From Botryotinia globosa (taxonomy: Eukaryota > Ascomycota > Leotiomycetes > Helotiales > Sclerotiniaceae), in NCBI GenBank assembly GCA_014898425.1, contig RCSZ01000015.1, forward strand, positions 744,001-808,000: a stretch of 64,000 nucleotides of DNA, in the 5' to 3' direction. Positions 45,865-58,178 of the stretch are shown piece by piece. A model generated the notes under the pieces. The model saw only the letters and a list, made by a program, of their open reading frames with translations, was not told where the DNA came from and did no database searches. Position 1 is the first letter of the stretch, and the number at the start of each line of letters is the position of its first letter. The translations under genes were made by a program, and so were the position numbers.

Positions 45865-46873
45865 CCTATTCAATTCAGATCAGATCCAATCCAATCCAAT
45901 CCAATCCAATCAAATCCAATCCGAAAACCCCGATGAGACCCAGAACCAAGAAATTGACAAGAATTCGATACTTCGATAGTGTAAGTATTCGCCATAATTT
46001 ATCTAGCTAAGAATGATTTCTAACCTCTAAACTGTGTTCTTTTCATTCCTAGTCATATGTCACACTTTTAGTATCTAGGTAGTGATATCACGAGTATGTA
46101 GAAATTCTATGGATGTTTGCGTGTAGTGTAATGTGTATGGAGTGGGAAAAAATTAGCGAGCTTGATGGGGTGAAGATGAGCATTAGAACGATCCATGTCT
46201 ATCAATATGTCGTGAACGCAGGTACGAAGTTTATTTTCTTTTACGAATGAAATGAGAAACTAGAGGATAGTGTCATGTAATGAAGTTAGATGGGTTGAGA
46301 ATCATGAGATGGAGTAGATTACCTAGTGCTTTGTTCCTGCAGTAGTGAGGTTGGACATTGGATTGGATTGGGAGTCTGCGCTAGAATTGAATGGCTCGAG
46401 AATGGTTTTTGGTGTTTTGGTGTGGTGTGGTGCTTTGGTTCTGTGAATCGGGGTTCTTGGGTTTTGGTTTTTGGGATTGGGATTGGGATTGAGGAGATGG
46501 TATAGTGAGTTATTGTTGGGATGGCTTTTGTATTCTGTTTTGTGTTCGGTGTTCGGTGTTCTGTGTTCTGTGTGGTGTTCACTCTGCACTTGGATGTAAC
46601 GAAGATATTTCCCGGGTTTCGGAATGTTGGCTCTGGAGGAGGTCAGCATATAAGCTGAGGGATAGGGAATGTATGTGTATGTATGTATACAGTGGGTAGG
46701 TAGGTAGGTGAAGAGATAGGTAGATAGATAGGTAAATAGATAGGTAGATAGATAAATGAACAAATAGGTAGAGAGAGGTATCTTAACTATATGCAAACTA
46801 TATGCAAATATGTTCAATTGCAAGACAGGAAGCTCCTATCATTCAAATTACTCATCCATTCTATATAAATTAT

Positions 46874-47069
46874 ATAGAATATAAATATAGAATATAAATA
46901 TAGAATATAAATATAGAATATAAATATAGAATATAAATATAGAATATAAATATAGAATATAAATATAGAATATAAATATAGAATATAAATATAGAATATA
47001 AATATAGAATATAAATATAGAATATAAATATAGAATATAAATATAGAATATAAATATAGAATATAAATA
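46874..47069. repeat. 13-mer minisatellite (AGAATATAAATAT)15
   Basis: About fifteen head-to-tail copies of a 13-nt AT-rich unit with almost no variation. Because 13 is not a multiple of 3, translation gives a 13-residue Tyr/Ile/Phe repeat that is an artefact. Confidence 0.92.
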
Positions 47070-47854
47070 CCCACCTCAATGTATATATAATATATATAAA
47101 TCATCCCAATTCCAATAAAATTCCATGTCGCTCTCCCGTCTCCAAGCAAATAGATCGAAACTATCTTAGCGCTGTCACTAACAAACATCGAGAGAACCGA
47201 GGCAGGACCGTGCCCTTATCATTTTCTTAACTCAGTAATAACTCTCCATTTCTTTTCATCCAACCATTCAAATGTTCCTGGATGATTTCGAATCAATATA
47301 TGCGAATGGTACGACGTAAAGAGACAAAAAATACCAAGGTCAGGTAAGGTAAGGTAAGGTAGCTTCGGATGAAGAGAAGATTGGGAAGCTATCTAGTGGA
47401 TAGCTCGCTTTTCAGCTGGAGATAGTAAAAATACTACCTTGAGGTATAGATGTCCTGTGGGTATTTCTTTCTTTCTTCCTATCTATCTTCTGTCTTTTTA
47501 TCTCTCGTTCTTCTTTTCTTCTTTCTGTTCATATTCATTTGTGTGGTTGCAAAGACGAATATCATAGACTTGTTATCGATATATTCTTCACATCTACATT
47601 CATTTGATAAACTTGGTATCTATCTGTGCCTTGCCTTGTTTTGACCCTAGCAAGAAGGTGCATCGTGAAGATATCCCCGGAGTTTATAGATTTTATTCTT
47701 GTCATTCGGGAGTACACAGTGTTCTTGTTATTTCAATTATTTTAATTTTTACATTTAATACTTCAATTTGAAGGACGGTCGATTGAACGACGCTCAATAC
47801 ATACATACTCAGTCATACCGAATCATATCACCCGATAATCATACACATATCACA

Positions 47855-48961
47855 ATGCATATCAGCACTACTCTTCTCCTAGCAACTACAAGCTATATAA
47901 CCAGCGTCTATGCCGCCGATGACGGTAGCACCGTCGGTTCATCGTCGAAACGAGGTCTCGTCTTCGTCCCCAATTCAAAATATCCCAACGATAACCAAGT
48001 CTGGGTACAACCTGGTTCCGATCTCTCATGGTACTACAACTACGGCATTGCCGCCTCCCCGGCCTACTCCAAGGCCACGCAAGAAGATTTTGAATTCGTC
48101 CCTATGCTCTGGGGCACTTCGACTACCTTCCTCACCGACATGAAAGCACTCGTAGCAACCGGCCGCAATATCTCCCACGTTCTCACCTACAATGAACCCG
48201 ATGGAACTTCCTCGACGGGCGGGTCGGCAATCTCCCCCTCGGTCGCCGCTGCAAATTGGATCAGCCAAGTTGAGCCGCTGCGCGCATTAGGTATTAAGGC
48301 CGGAGCGCCTGCCGTAACGGGTTCTCCAAGGGGAATTACTTGGCTGAGTAATTTCTTTAGCGCCTGTGCGGATGCAGGAACGAATTGCACGGTGGATTTT
48401 ATCCCGCTGCATTGGTATGGGAATTTTGAAGGGTTAGCGAGTTTTATGGGGGAGATACGTGGGACGTGAGTTTATCTTTTCCTTTCTTTTTTTTGGTTGC
48501 CCCCTCCTGTCTCACTCACCTTATATCTTGACCTTCTTCACTTATTACTTTCTCAATTCCATCCTATCACATCTCTACCCCCAGCACACAAACACACATA
48601 CTAACACCTCCCTCCCCAAAGCTACCCCAACACATCCATCTGGCTCACCGAATACGCACTCAACGACCAACCTCTCCCCACCACCCAAGATTTCTTCAAA
48701 ATCTCCGCAGAATATTTCGATCGTCTCTCATACGTAGATCGCTACTCGTATTTCGGATCGTTCAGATCTAGCGTCAGTAATGTGGGATATAATGCGACGA
48801 TGCTGGATCAGGATGGGCAGTTGACGGATATTGGAAGTTGGTATTTGGGCGGAAAGGCGACGGGAAATGTGCCGGAGAAGAGTGCGGCAGGAAGAGTGGT
48901 GAGGATTTGTGGGTGCGGGGTGGGGATTTTAGGGGCGGTTGTGGGATGGTTGTTGTTGTGA
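47855..48961 (+). CDS. Secreted, probably GPI-anchored GH128 (Asl1-like) glucanase
   Basis: Two exons (47855-48465 and 48622-48961) across a 156-nt intron give 316 aa. The N-terminal signal peptide is MHISTTLLLATTSYITSVYA. The glycosyl hydrolase catalytic core follows from about residue 30. It contains WYYNYG, FEFVPMLWG, HVLTYNEPDGTS with the likely acid/base Glu, VDFIPLHWYGNF, and WLTEYALND with the likely nucleophile Glu. The C-terminus has a Ser/Ala/Gly site followed by a hydrophobic tail (ICGCGVGILGAVVGWLLL), as in a GPI-anchor signal. GH128 enzymes cleave beta-1,3-glucan, so a cell-wall remodelling role at the cell surface is likely. The start at 47855 is chosen because it opens the signal peptide. 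An in-frame Met 29 codons earlier would bury it. Confidence 0.9.
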
Positions 48962-50484
48962 GGAGAGTGAGGTTTGTTTGGGGATGGGACTAGATGCTAC
49001 TGGATGCGTCAGATGCGCTTATGCGATTTAAAAAGATGGAATGAAGTTGTGTATGATACCATATGGTAGGAATGATTTACATACCGGCGTTTTTCAACTG
49101 AATGTACTTGCTGTACATTCGACATCCTGGGAACGATATAGCAAGCAGGTAGAAAGACAGACATGCATATAAATAGAACTATAGAAAGGAACCCCTACAC
49201 ACATAGAATATAAGTAAATCTAAAATCTAAAATATACAATTTGAATAAATCATAGATAGACCGGATATCTCATATACAAGATCCCCTCTCCCCTCCCCCT
49301 TTTTAACAATGATGATTTGTGGATTCATGATGTTTGTTTATGTACACTGGAGATTGGAGATTGAGATTGATCTCTTGAGAATCCCCCCCTCCCCTTTACC
49401 CTATACTCTATCCCTTAATTTCTTTATCCTTGCTCTCGCTGAATTTCTGCTCAGTTCTTGAAAGTGAAGTTTGATGTGATGGTATATATGTATAAAAAGA
49501 TGAAGATGAAGATAAAAATAAAGTTTATATCTTTCGCTTATTATATATATAACTTTAAAATCAAAATCAAAATCAAACAATCTGATTTACAAATGATAGT
49601 AAAACAAATCTCTACAAAAGAGCTAATCTAGAGAAGAAGATATCCAAGTTTTCCTCCTCCTCCTCCTCCACATTTCAAAAGAACGCCCCGAGACAAAATA
49701 TTTGAAAGAAAAAAGAGAATAAGAGGGAACGATGAGAGAATAATAGTAAGATGAGACAACAATAATGAAATCCTCTCCGATGATTTCCCTCTCGAGCTCT
49801 GTTATCCCTCTACACACTCTCTCATCTCTTATCTCTCACTCTTCTCTCCTCTGTATAGCTTCCCCCCGATCTCCCTCCCTTCCCTTCAATCTCCAATCCC
49901 AAATTCTCAATCTCCAAACTAAAATTAAAATTAAAATTAAATCCAAACACTAACCTCAGCTCTCCTCTGACTCTACAAACCAAAGCCGGAATGGAAGATT
50001 GAATATCGAATATCGAATATTTGAAATCGAATTAACGATTTAAGATTTTGATATAGCTCTTTGGTTAAATAGGTACGTAGATATGCAGGTATGTAACATG
50101 AGGATGTTATTGGAATACTTAATATTCTTTGCTGTATCGGATTCTCTAATATTTAACTATGTATTTATGTATGTATGTACTTTGAAGATAATAAACCCCT
50201 CAGAAAAATCTCTCCTCTCCCCTAAGTTTTCGCCAATCAATAAAACGCCCGCGTGAGCCCCTAAAATTACTCGATGATAATAATAATAATAACTTTCCCC
50301 AGCTCGCATCCGTGAACGCCTCCTGCGAAAAGGAAAATAATAACCCCTCAGTTAATTCTCAGCTTCCCAGTTTCCCAAGCCCTAAAACCTCAAAGAACAT
50401 TGATTCGCGTTCCAATTTATCTTCATCTCCGTCTCAATTCCAACCACCCAAACCCAACCCATCCACCTCTCCTCATCCACTCCC
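48962..50484. other. Convergent intergenic region
   Basis: It lies between the GH128 gene (+) and the SNF2 gene (-). It has AT-rich and short-repeat stretches (ATCAAAATCAAAATC at about 49558, TAAAATTAAAATTAAAATTAA at about 49920). 50300-50484 is strongly C-rich on the + strand and includes open frames that I regard as 3' flank of the SNF2 gene. Confidence 0.55.
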
Positions 50485-53400
50485 CTACGCCCCTCCTCCA
50501 TCCATAGCATCCTCTCCATCCTCATAATCCGGCTCAATCCTCAACAAATTATTATCCTCATCCGTCTTCAAGAATCCAAACAACCTCGCTAACTGTGACA
50601 AATTCAGCGTTCCGCCCGCACTCCCACTCGCACCACTCAATCCATTATTATCAATCGCCTTCTCACACGCGTTCAGCTTCCAATTCTGCATCCCCAACAA
50701 CCGCATATCTACCGAATTTGCCACCACGAGTCTCGTCATCCACGTTTCTTTATTTTGGCCAATGCGGAAGATGCGACCGAAAGCTTGCTGTTCGACGGCG
50801 TGGTTCCACCAGAGATCAAGCGAGATGCAGCGATTTGCAAAGGGGAAATTGAGTCCGAGACCACCACATTTGAGGCCGGCGATGAGGATTTGAATGTTGT
50901 CGCGGTTGCGAAATTCTTTGATGGCTTTGCTTCGATGCTCGAGTGAGGCGTCGCCGGTGAGGTATAAAAAGCCCCAGCCTTCAGCTTTGCACATCCGGCC
51001 GATGATGCGGGCCAACGTGCGAAATTGGACGTAAATAACCACCTGGCAAGTGAATTGGTTGTTTAGTTTTGATTTGGACATTCAAAAGTCGGAAATGGAG
51101 GATTATTTGGATCAGCGTACCTTATCATCAGGAGCCTCTTCGAACCCTTTCAAGAGCAAAGCTTTCAACGCCGTAGTCTTTGCACTTGGAATGAGGGGAA
51201 ATGTGGGATCGTAATCTGATCTAGTAACCCAAGTGTTGTCTTTAGCAAAGGGTTCAAAGTCAAGCGCATCCAATCCTTTGCTTTTAATTCCATGTGTACG
51301 ACGAGAATTGTCATTGTTGGTTCTACGGCGCTTGGTTCCCCTAGTTGAGCTTTCGGATTCCCGAGCTTGGTTGTGGCCAGAATCCATGCCGTCATCATCA
51401 GGAATTTCGAGACCCTCATAGGGTAATGCATTGGTGAAGATGATGTCACATTTTGGACAAACGTTGAACTAGTACTTGTTATTAGAATTCTTGAGATTTT
51501 TGTACAGAATAGTGCTTACCGTGTCATCACCATCGGAAAAGTGTATCTGCGTGTGTAGATGATTGGTCAAACAGCTCTGACAGAAGATGTGAGAGCACTT
51601 GAAAGATGTTAGCATTGGTACAAACTCTCCTGACCCTTTCAACCTACATCAGTAATAACAGGCTCATTTGGAACATCTGAGCAAAGATGACATGTAATCC
51701 GAGTATATAGCTCTTCCTCATTGAGCGAATCCAAAGCACTATCAAATTTGAAGCTTTCACCAAATTTGGAAAGTCCAAAAGGGATAGCTTCGGCTCCCTT
51801 TTCACCTCTAGCTATAGCTTCGGCTCTCTCTTCTTCACTTTCAGTAACCCAAAGCTTGCATTGCTCGTAAAACGCTACGTTTGTGTCCTTGAATTTGCCA
51901 AGCTCCTTACGAAGTCGCTCAACGTCTTCGGTAGTCCAGGACTCTCTCATCGTGCGTTCAAGCATAAAAGGGTGAGAAGTACATTGTCTAAGACGAAGCA
52001 ATTGAACGAAGAAGACTCCATAGGCTCGTTGAGCAGTGCCGTTAGCCAGAAACACATTAAGGTTTGCCCGAAAGCGGTTCTCAGTCTATAGTAGCAAAGT
52101 CAGTTTTTGAATGTCCCAAACTACCTGAAACACTTACAATTCGATAAATAATCCTTTCTTCTCGAGAGAAATTGAGCTGTTGCATAACAGGGTGGGGCTT
52201 GGGGAGGGTGATGATTGGTCGATTGAGGATCGTAGTCTTCATAGTACGGCGCATCATAGCGTAACTTAGTAGAGTTGTAATACGATTTGTACAATCGTCA
52301 GCGTCAGGATCACAAAAATATTGTTGAAAAGTCCTCCAATCCATTGCATAATTGGCTTTGAGAAATCGAAGGTACGGGAAAAGCCTAGGTCAATTGTCAG
52401 CTTCTGGTTGTCCCAAATTATATTGAACAATGGAATGGCCTCTGGCGACCAGTGGTCAAACCAGCCCTCCCATTGTTCAAATAGAATTTCAACAATCAAA
52501 TGCAAGAATTTTGGGCAAAGTCCACTTACTCTTCGAGCCTGTTTAAAAGGGGAGTACCAGTCAAACACCATCGATAAACGCTCTTCAGATTTTGGCAAGC
52601 CAAACTTGTTCTGGCAGAGTTGTTTTTAATCGCGTGAGCTTCGTCAAGAACGACTCTGCGCCAATTAATCTTGTGAAGGTCGCCAAGTTGATCATGAGCG
52701 TTTTTCCACCATTTTTTGTATCCATGCCTAGCAATATCCTCTCGGCCCTTACGGTCGGGGAAGGGAAATTGCTTCATAACTTCTGTGTAGGAAGTAACGA
52801 CGATGTCCAAATCTTTGAGGACATTTTCGGGGATATTCATTGATGCCTTATACTGCATCACCTTGGGAAATGCTTTTTCGTGGACATGGTTCCGGATTTC
52901 TTCTAACCATTGGGAGATGACTGAAGATGGAACAACAATCAACGTTGCCGTTACTCCGCGCTTTCTATCTTCTTCAGTGGGTGGATTGCCAACCATGCAA
53001 GCCAGAGTTTGCACAGTCTTTCCAAGACCCATTGAATCGGCAAGTAGACCACCATGAGGTGGTTCAGAACTCAACTCTCTAGAAACCATCCATTGTGCAC
53101 CCAGTAGCTGATGATGGTACAAGGTCGATTTCATTCCCTTGACAAGCCATTTTCCATTAATTGCTTTGACTTGTGCATAACCAAAACTTCGAGAAGCTTG
53201 CAGAAGTTTTGCTTTGTCAGATTTTCCCTTGGTCTTACTACTACCTTCAGGAATATTGGCGAACAATTGTTGAAGCTGGGTGGCTTTATTTCGAGTTCCG
53301 CCAAGTTCGGGTTCGGGAGCGCAATTGAAGATAGGATCTTGGAGACGATCTCCGATCGCATCGCTATTCATGAGATCATCCAAAATCAATTGTCCAACAT

Positions 53401-55240
53401 CATCTTGTCCTCCACGTTTTCCCATGAACCGAGCTTCTTTCATGTTCCTATCGACTTTGACTGCACCTTTTTTGGACTTCTTGTCCTTTTCCTTGCCCCT
53501 GCCTTTGCCTTTTCGTCCGGCTTTGGTCTTCCCGCCCTTACCGCCACTTCCACCGGCCTTTTGCTTTTGCGACTTTGCTTTTTCTTTCTCAAGAATTTTT
53601 GCTTGTTCCCTGGCCTGAAATTCTCGAGCATTCTTGGCTGGGGCTTGACGTTTTCTCTTGGGCTTTTGCTTTTTGGAACCGTCATCGTCAAACTCTTCCT
53701 GAAGCATACTTGCAAGACCTGCATCATCATCATAAATATCTTCAAATCTGTCTCCAGGTCTTGAAGATGGACCTTCGCCATTATCAGCAACATTTTGAAA
53801 TCTCCGATGCCTTTCTTCGGAAACGAACAGCGATTCTTCGTCTTCATCTTCGTCCTCATCCTCAGCACCTCTAGCGTTGGCAGTCTTCAGACGATCCAAC
53901 TTGGCAAGAGTGTGATTGACCCTAATGAGTTCAGCTCTTTCAGCAAAATCGAGAGTTCCTTTATCTAGGTCCTTGCTCAAAGCATTTCGTAACTTCACAA
54001 GGTTCTCATATTCCTCTTGTGAATCGTCGCCTCCATCTTCTTGATCATGCATCCAATCATTATCATCTTCATCGACTTGCATAGCATTATCAACATCCGC
54101 TTGATCCTCGGGATATGTCATGCTCTCTCTGCGTCTCTTCCTACCATCTCTCACGGGCCCGGGAGAGTCTTCCTCTTCAGATTGAGTTCGACAGATAGTT
54201 GGGCGAAGAATTGATGCTTGAGCCGCGATCATTTCTTCTTCAGTGGGGCTTGATTCTCTATCAAAGTCATCGGGCGGTACACTCTTGTCAGAACTGACAC
54301 TTGCTATCTTTGGTGTGCTTACATTCGTGGTCGAATCAGAGACTGGCTCATTCTTTATAACAGGAGGCGGATTGTTTATCCTTGGCTTTCCGGGGCGTGC
54401 TGGTCTACTCATTATAAAAACGCAATCGTCGTCAGAGCCGGATTCAATTGCAACTACTTCTGCTTGTCTTCGTTGACGTGGTTCTTTTGGGGTCTGAATA
54501 TGACTGGAAGTTCCGGTAGATCGACTGTTGGAATTATGTGTCGTACCAAACATAGATTTTCGATTCTTGTTGGACTTTGGTAGGGGTGCGCGAATAGATC
54601 TTTGAAAACTCACGTCGTACAAATCGTTTGTAACCACTTGACTTCTGTCATGGTCAAGAGTAGCCTGGGAATCTTCCTCATCTTCGACGTCTGGTGACTC
54701 GATACTTGGCATTAGGTCAGCACCTGTTCTATCTGCATCCCGAGTACTTGTTGGTGAGCTATCTTCGATATCAGAATCAACTGTTGGACTCGGAACATCT
54801 TGCACGCTATTATTTGACATGGAAGGACTTTGCAGGACGGCTGAGGGGCTTCTTTGCTCTTGAGGAGTTGAAGGGACATTTTCTTTATTTGGGCTGCCGC
54901 TGACCTCTGGGCTTGAAAGAATATTTCCTTGTTCTGGGCTGCCGCTAATCTCTGGGCTTGAAGACTCTTGAGGGACTGCAGGGGTTGATAGAACGCGAGG
55001 CGCAGGTCCTTGTGAGGGCTCTTGACGAACTTCTAAAGCACCCATGTGAATTGTGGGAAGTTGGATAGGCATGCGACGTTGAGGTTGGGGTGGAGTAACA
55101 TAGTTCGCCGGTCGCTGAACTTGATAGGGTGTCAAAGGATTCTCATTATCAAAATCTTGACCTCTGCCGGCTTCAACAAATTCATCACCATACCCTTCGC
55201 CTAGGTAGTTCTCAAAATTTTCCTCCTCGCTGGAAGACAT
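50485..55240 (-). CDS. SNF2-family DNA-dependent ATPase with embedded RING finger (Rad5/Rad16/Uls1 class)
   Basis: Six exons give about 1465 aa. The N-terminal ~600 residues are acidic, Ser/Pro-rich and probably disordered, with a Lys-rich patch (KGKGRGKEKDKKSKKGAVKV). The ATPase lobe has Walker A in LLADSMGLGKTVQT and the DEAH box in RRVVLDEAHAIKN, with LTGTPLLNRLEE as motif III. After an intron come YLRFLKANYAMDWRTFQQYF and MMRRTMKTTILNRPII. A C3HC4 RING finger sits between the lobes (CHLC, then CSHIFCQSC, then CPKC) across two introns. The second lobe ends with GLKCGGLGLNF and QQAFGRIFRIGQ as motif VI. This layout is that of ubiquitin-ligase translocases in DNA damage tolerance and SUMO-targeted remodelling. 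I cannot say which one. The start MSSSEEENFENYL at 55240 is preferred; an in-frame Met at 55366 would add a basic, Ser/Asn-rich 42 residues. Confidence 0.92.
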
Positions 55241-58178
55241 AGTATCGGTGTAATACTTTTTGAAATAATTGCTGTAGTTGCCCTTAAAAGTATTATACGA
55301 GATATTCAAGCTTTGAGAATGAAGAGATGGGTTGCTGATATTGCGAATTGTAAAAGCAGAAAGCAAATCGAGTGAATCTGGGATTGAAAATTCAAACTTT
55401 AGAATGAAAGCGGGATAGGTAATACCGGCATGATTTGCTGATGAATACCAAAGTAGGAGTTGATGTTAAGAATCTGGAGACTGGAAATAAGGAAATTAGA
55501 TTTTCAGGGGAAGAAACTGGTCTGTTGGGGGATGAGATGCCGGATTGATCTGGACTAAAGTATTTGAGGAGTGATTGTCGTACGTCTTCAGTAAGAAGAT
55601 CAACTCGAGTTGAGTGGCAATAGAATAATGATTTGTGCCTTTGGAAAGAATATCAGCATCTATTTAGAATTGAAGAGGAATTGAATGGTGTGTTGCAGCA
55701 AAGGTGAGATCTCATGCCAAGGGCCAAAAGCAGAGATTCAGAAACTTGGGCCAACAATCAGAAAAACATGATCAAAAGAGCTTGCAAGCTCTGGCTTTGG
55801 CAAAGGGGAACGTGAAGGTAAGATTGACAATAGGTATCCAACTGAAAAGTACTCACTATGTGAAGGTATGAATAAAGCGATGTTGTCTCACGCATCCTAT
55901 AGAGTCATGACGAAGCCGCAAAGAACCGCCCTTCTCACTTTCGAGATTCAAAATATAAATAGATTGTCGCAAAGTTACTTTGCAAAAATGGAAGTAGAAG
56001 ATAGCTTTCTCACGAGAGAAATGAAGTTGTTGTAGATATATTGTACGAGTAAATTATTGGTTGCGAGCGAAGTTGAGAGGAGAAAAAAACGTGGAGGGTC
56101 GGGTGGTGGTGATGGTTTTGTAAGGGACCAGGAATTGTAAAAGCTTGAGAAGAGGAAGGAGACTAGGTAAGCTTATTAGATATTGAAATTGTTTCAATAT
56201 TTTCAAACCACAGGGAAAGGGAAGAGGAGGTTGAAGTGAATTTTTGAACTTGAAGAATGATTGTTGTAAGGGTTTTCGCTTCTGAACGACGCAAGCATAG
56301 AAGTGAAGTATGAGGTGAAGAAGTAGACTAAGCTATGTTGGGCTATTTTTTTCACTGCGCCCATTATGGGAAGGAGGGAATAACGAGGCAGAAGTGAATT
56401 TCATGATATTTCCCTGTTATCATAAGTCTTATAGACTTCTGTGAGAAAATGGTGTAAAAAGGTTGGGGCGAGGAAGAAGAAGACTGATAAGTTAAGCCAG
56501 CTGGATTTGCCCATTTCCTTCAGAATTTACGCGGGGATATGAATAAAGACTATTTTGATTGCCACCATTCCACTGTCTACAGTTGATCAACAATTTTTGG
56601 GGGTGTTGTTCTGATATCTGTTTACTCTAATTATTGGATGTGTGTCACTGAATCAAACCATTGGGAAATATAAAGGTGTCATATGAGACGAGAACGCTGA
56701 GAGATTTGGCCGAATGTATGTGTAAATGAATTTGAAATATAGGGATGATCGGTTGAGAAAGATACAAGAGTAAGGTCTGAAATTTTTGGAAAATCATAGA
56801 TTGGAACAAAAAGACAATATGATTCTGAACTTGAAATTGCACTTTGGCCGTCATGAAAGTCAAATCGCAAAAGAAGGGACGGAGGGGCCTGAATGTATGA
56901 TCGTGAATTAGCAATCGAGGTGCTGGATGGCAAGAAAACAGACGATGAAGCCAGAATATATGAATTATATTATATCTAATGATGGTAGATGTGGTACTGC
57001 CAAACCACTATGGCCTGATGCTGTAAGACGAAAATAAGCAGTTCAAGAAGAGGTATCGATGAGCTGTCACACGCACCTCCTCACCCCGCCTGGAAGAAAC
57101 TCAGAGGTAGAATCCATGAAGCACGATGAAGAAATTCGTCTTTGCTTGCAGTAGAATGAATGTAGGTTGGTTGGCTTTCCAACCTGAATTGGACTGATAC
57201 TGGGTAGAGACTGAAGTATATACGACGGTAGTTGAGTGGAGACCCAATGGCCCCCTGCGCTTGTCTCAATTTCGACCGTTCATGTTCGAAAAGGACATAG
57301 CACCTAGCTCCGCATTGCTGCCTCAAACCTCTTCCCAGTTTGACCTTCCTCGTCATTATACATATAGATGACTAGAAAGGAGCACAATATCACTCGATAT
57401 AAGATTGACTAGAAGCAAACTTTGAATAGAGGCTACTGTCGTTGTATAGTTGTATAGCCCTGAAACATAAAGTCGAGCTTTGGAAAATGTGCTGCAGTCT
57501 GGTATCCATCTAGAACTTCATATCAGATCAAAAGTTTTGATGACCTCGCACCTTCACAGTACTGGCATCACTTTTTATGTTTCATCTCAAACGCGGACGC
57601 TAGGTCATTTGAGAAAGGAAGATACATCAAAGCAGACCTCGACGGAGAAGAAAACTCCAAGGAAATTGTCAAGACAAGGGAATATATGAGCCCAGTCTAA
57701 AAGTCCAAACTTCGACTGCTGTGTGTATTTTGAGCAATCTGTTAAGTAGTCAAACAGGACATTGATAAATCAAAGGCAGTGAAACTATCGCTGATAATGA
57801 GAAATGCCTAGTCATCCAATCACTTGATATCAGAAATGAAGAATATTGATATTTATATGTACTCGAGTACATCAGTCTGTAATGAGTGAATGCGCGAATA
57901 TTACCTTGAGAGATATAAAGAAGAACTCAGCATTCACTTCTAGTGAGTTAAATCTACCAAAATACCCCTGTAATCATTCCCAGCATCCATGCAGCACTAC
58001 TAAAAGCTTGATTTTCCAGAGCTACGTAACACTGCGCGCGAGTTTCTCACACTCTTCGTATTCTCTCATCCAATCTTCTAGTTCCTACCCTTTTCTCTTC
58101 TTGTATTTACCATTTCTTTGACCCATTTGTGAATCTTCAATCCGACCTTTCGCAGAGCACATCTATACTTTTGCAACA
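55241..58178. other. Long divergent intergenic region
   Basis: Upstream DNA shared by the SNF2 gene (-) and ALG3 (+). No gene is supported. Short open readings at 56645-56933 (-) and 57480-57689 (+) resemble nothing known. Confidence 0.55.

Larger units (their letters stand above)
42947..47854. other. Long gene-poor region with repeats
   Basis: I found no intact gene in 4.9 kb. A stop-free stretch at about 44341-44577 (+) reads DTDPDWEFAQAWEETLQEID, then IEILANIDHLSDTLSPWEYT, ending TKIRE. Its composition is protein-like but it has no Met or homology I recognise, so it may be a relic. Tandem repeats at 45763-45864 and 46874-47069 are listed separately. The ACCTACCTAGG motif recurs near 43361 and 45727, with related GTAGGTAGGTA at 45664. 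Confidence 0.55.

Noticed and set aside
46319..46823. Minus-strand open frames containing Asn-Thr-Glu-His repeats
   Set aside because: They derive from imperfect GTGTTC/GGTGTT repeats and GGTAGGTA runs. No domain is seen.
46814..47188. Minus-strand open frames with a Tyr/Ile/Phe repeat
   Set aside because: They are a direct translation of the 13-bp minisatellite in different frames.
53111..53874. Plus-strand open frames of up to 217 codons within the SNF2 gene
   Set aside because: They are antisense shadows of the Lys/Asp-rich coding region on the minus strand.
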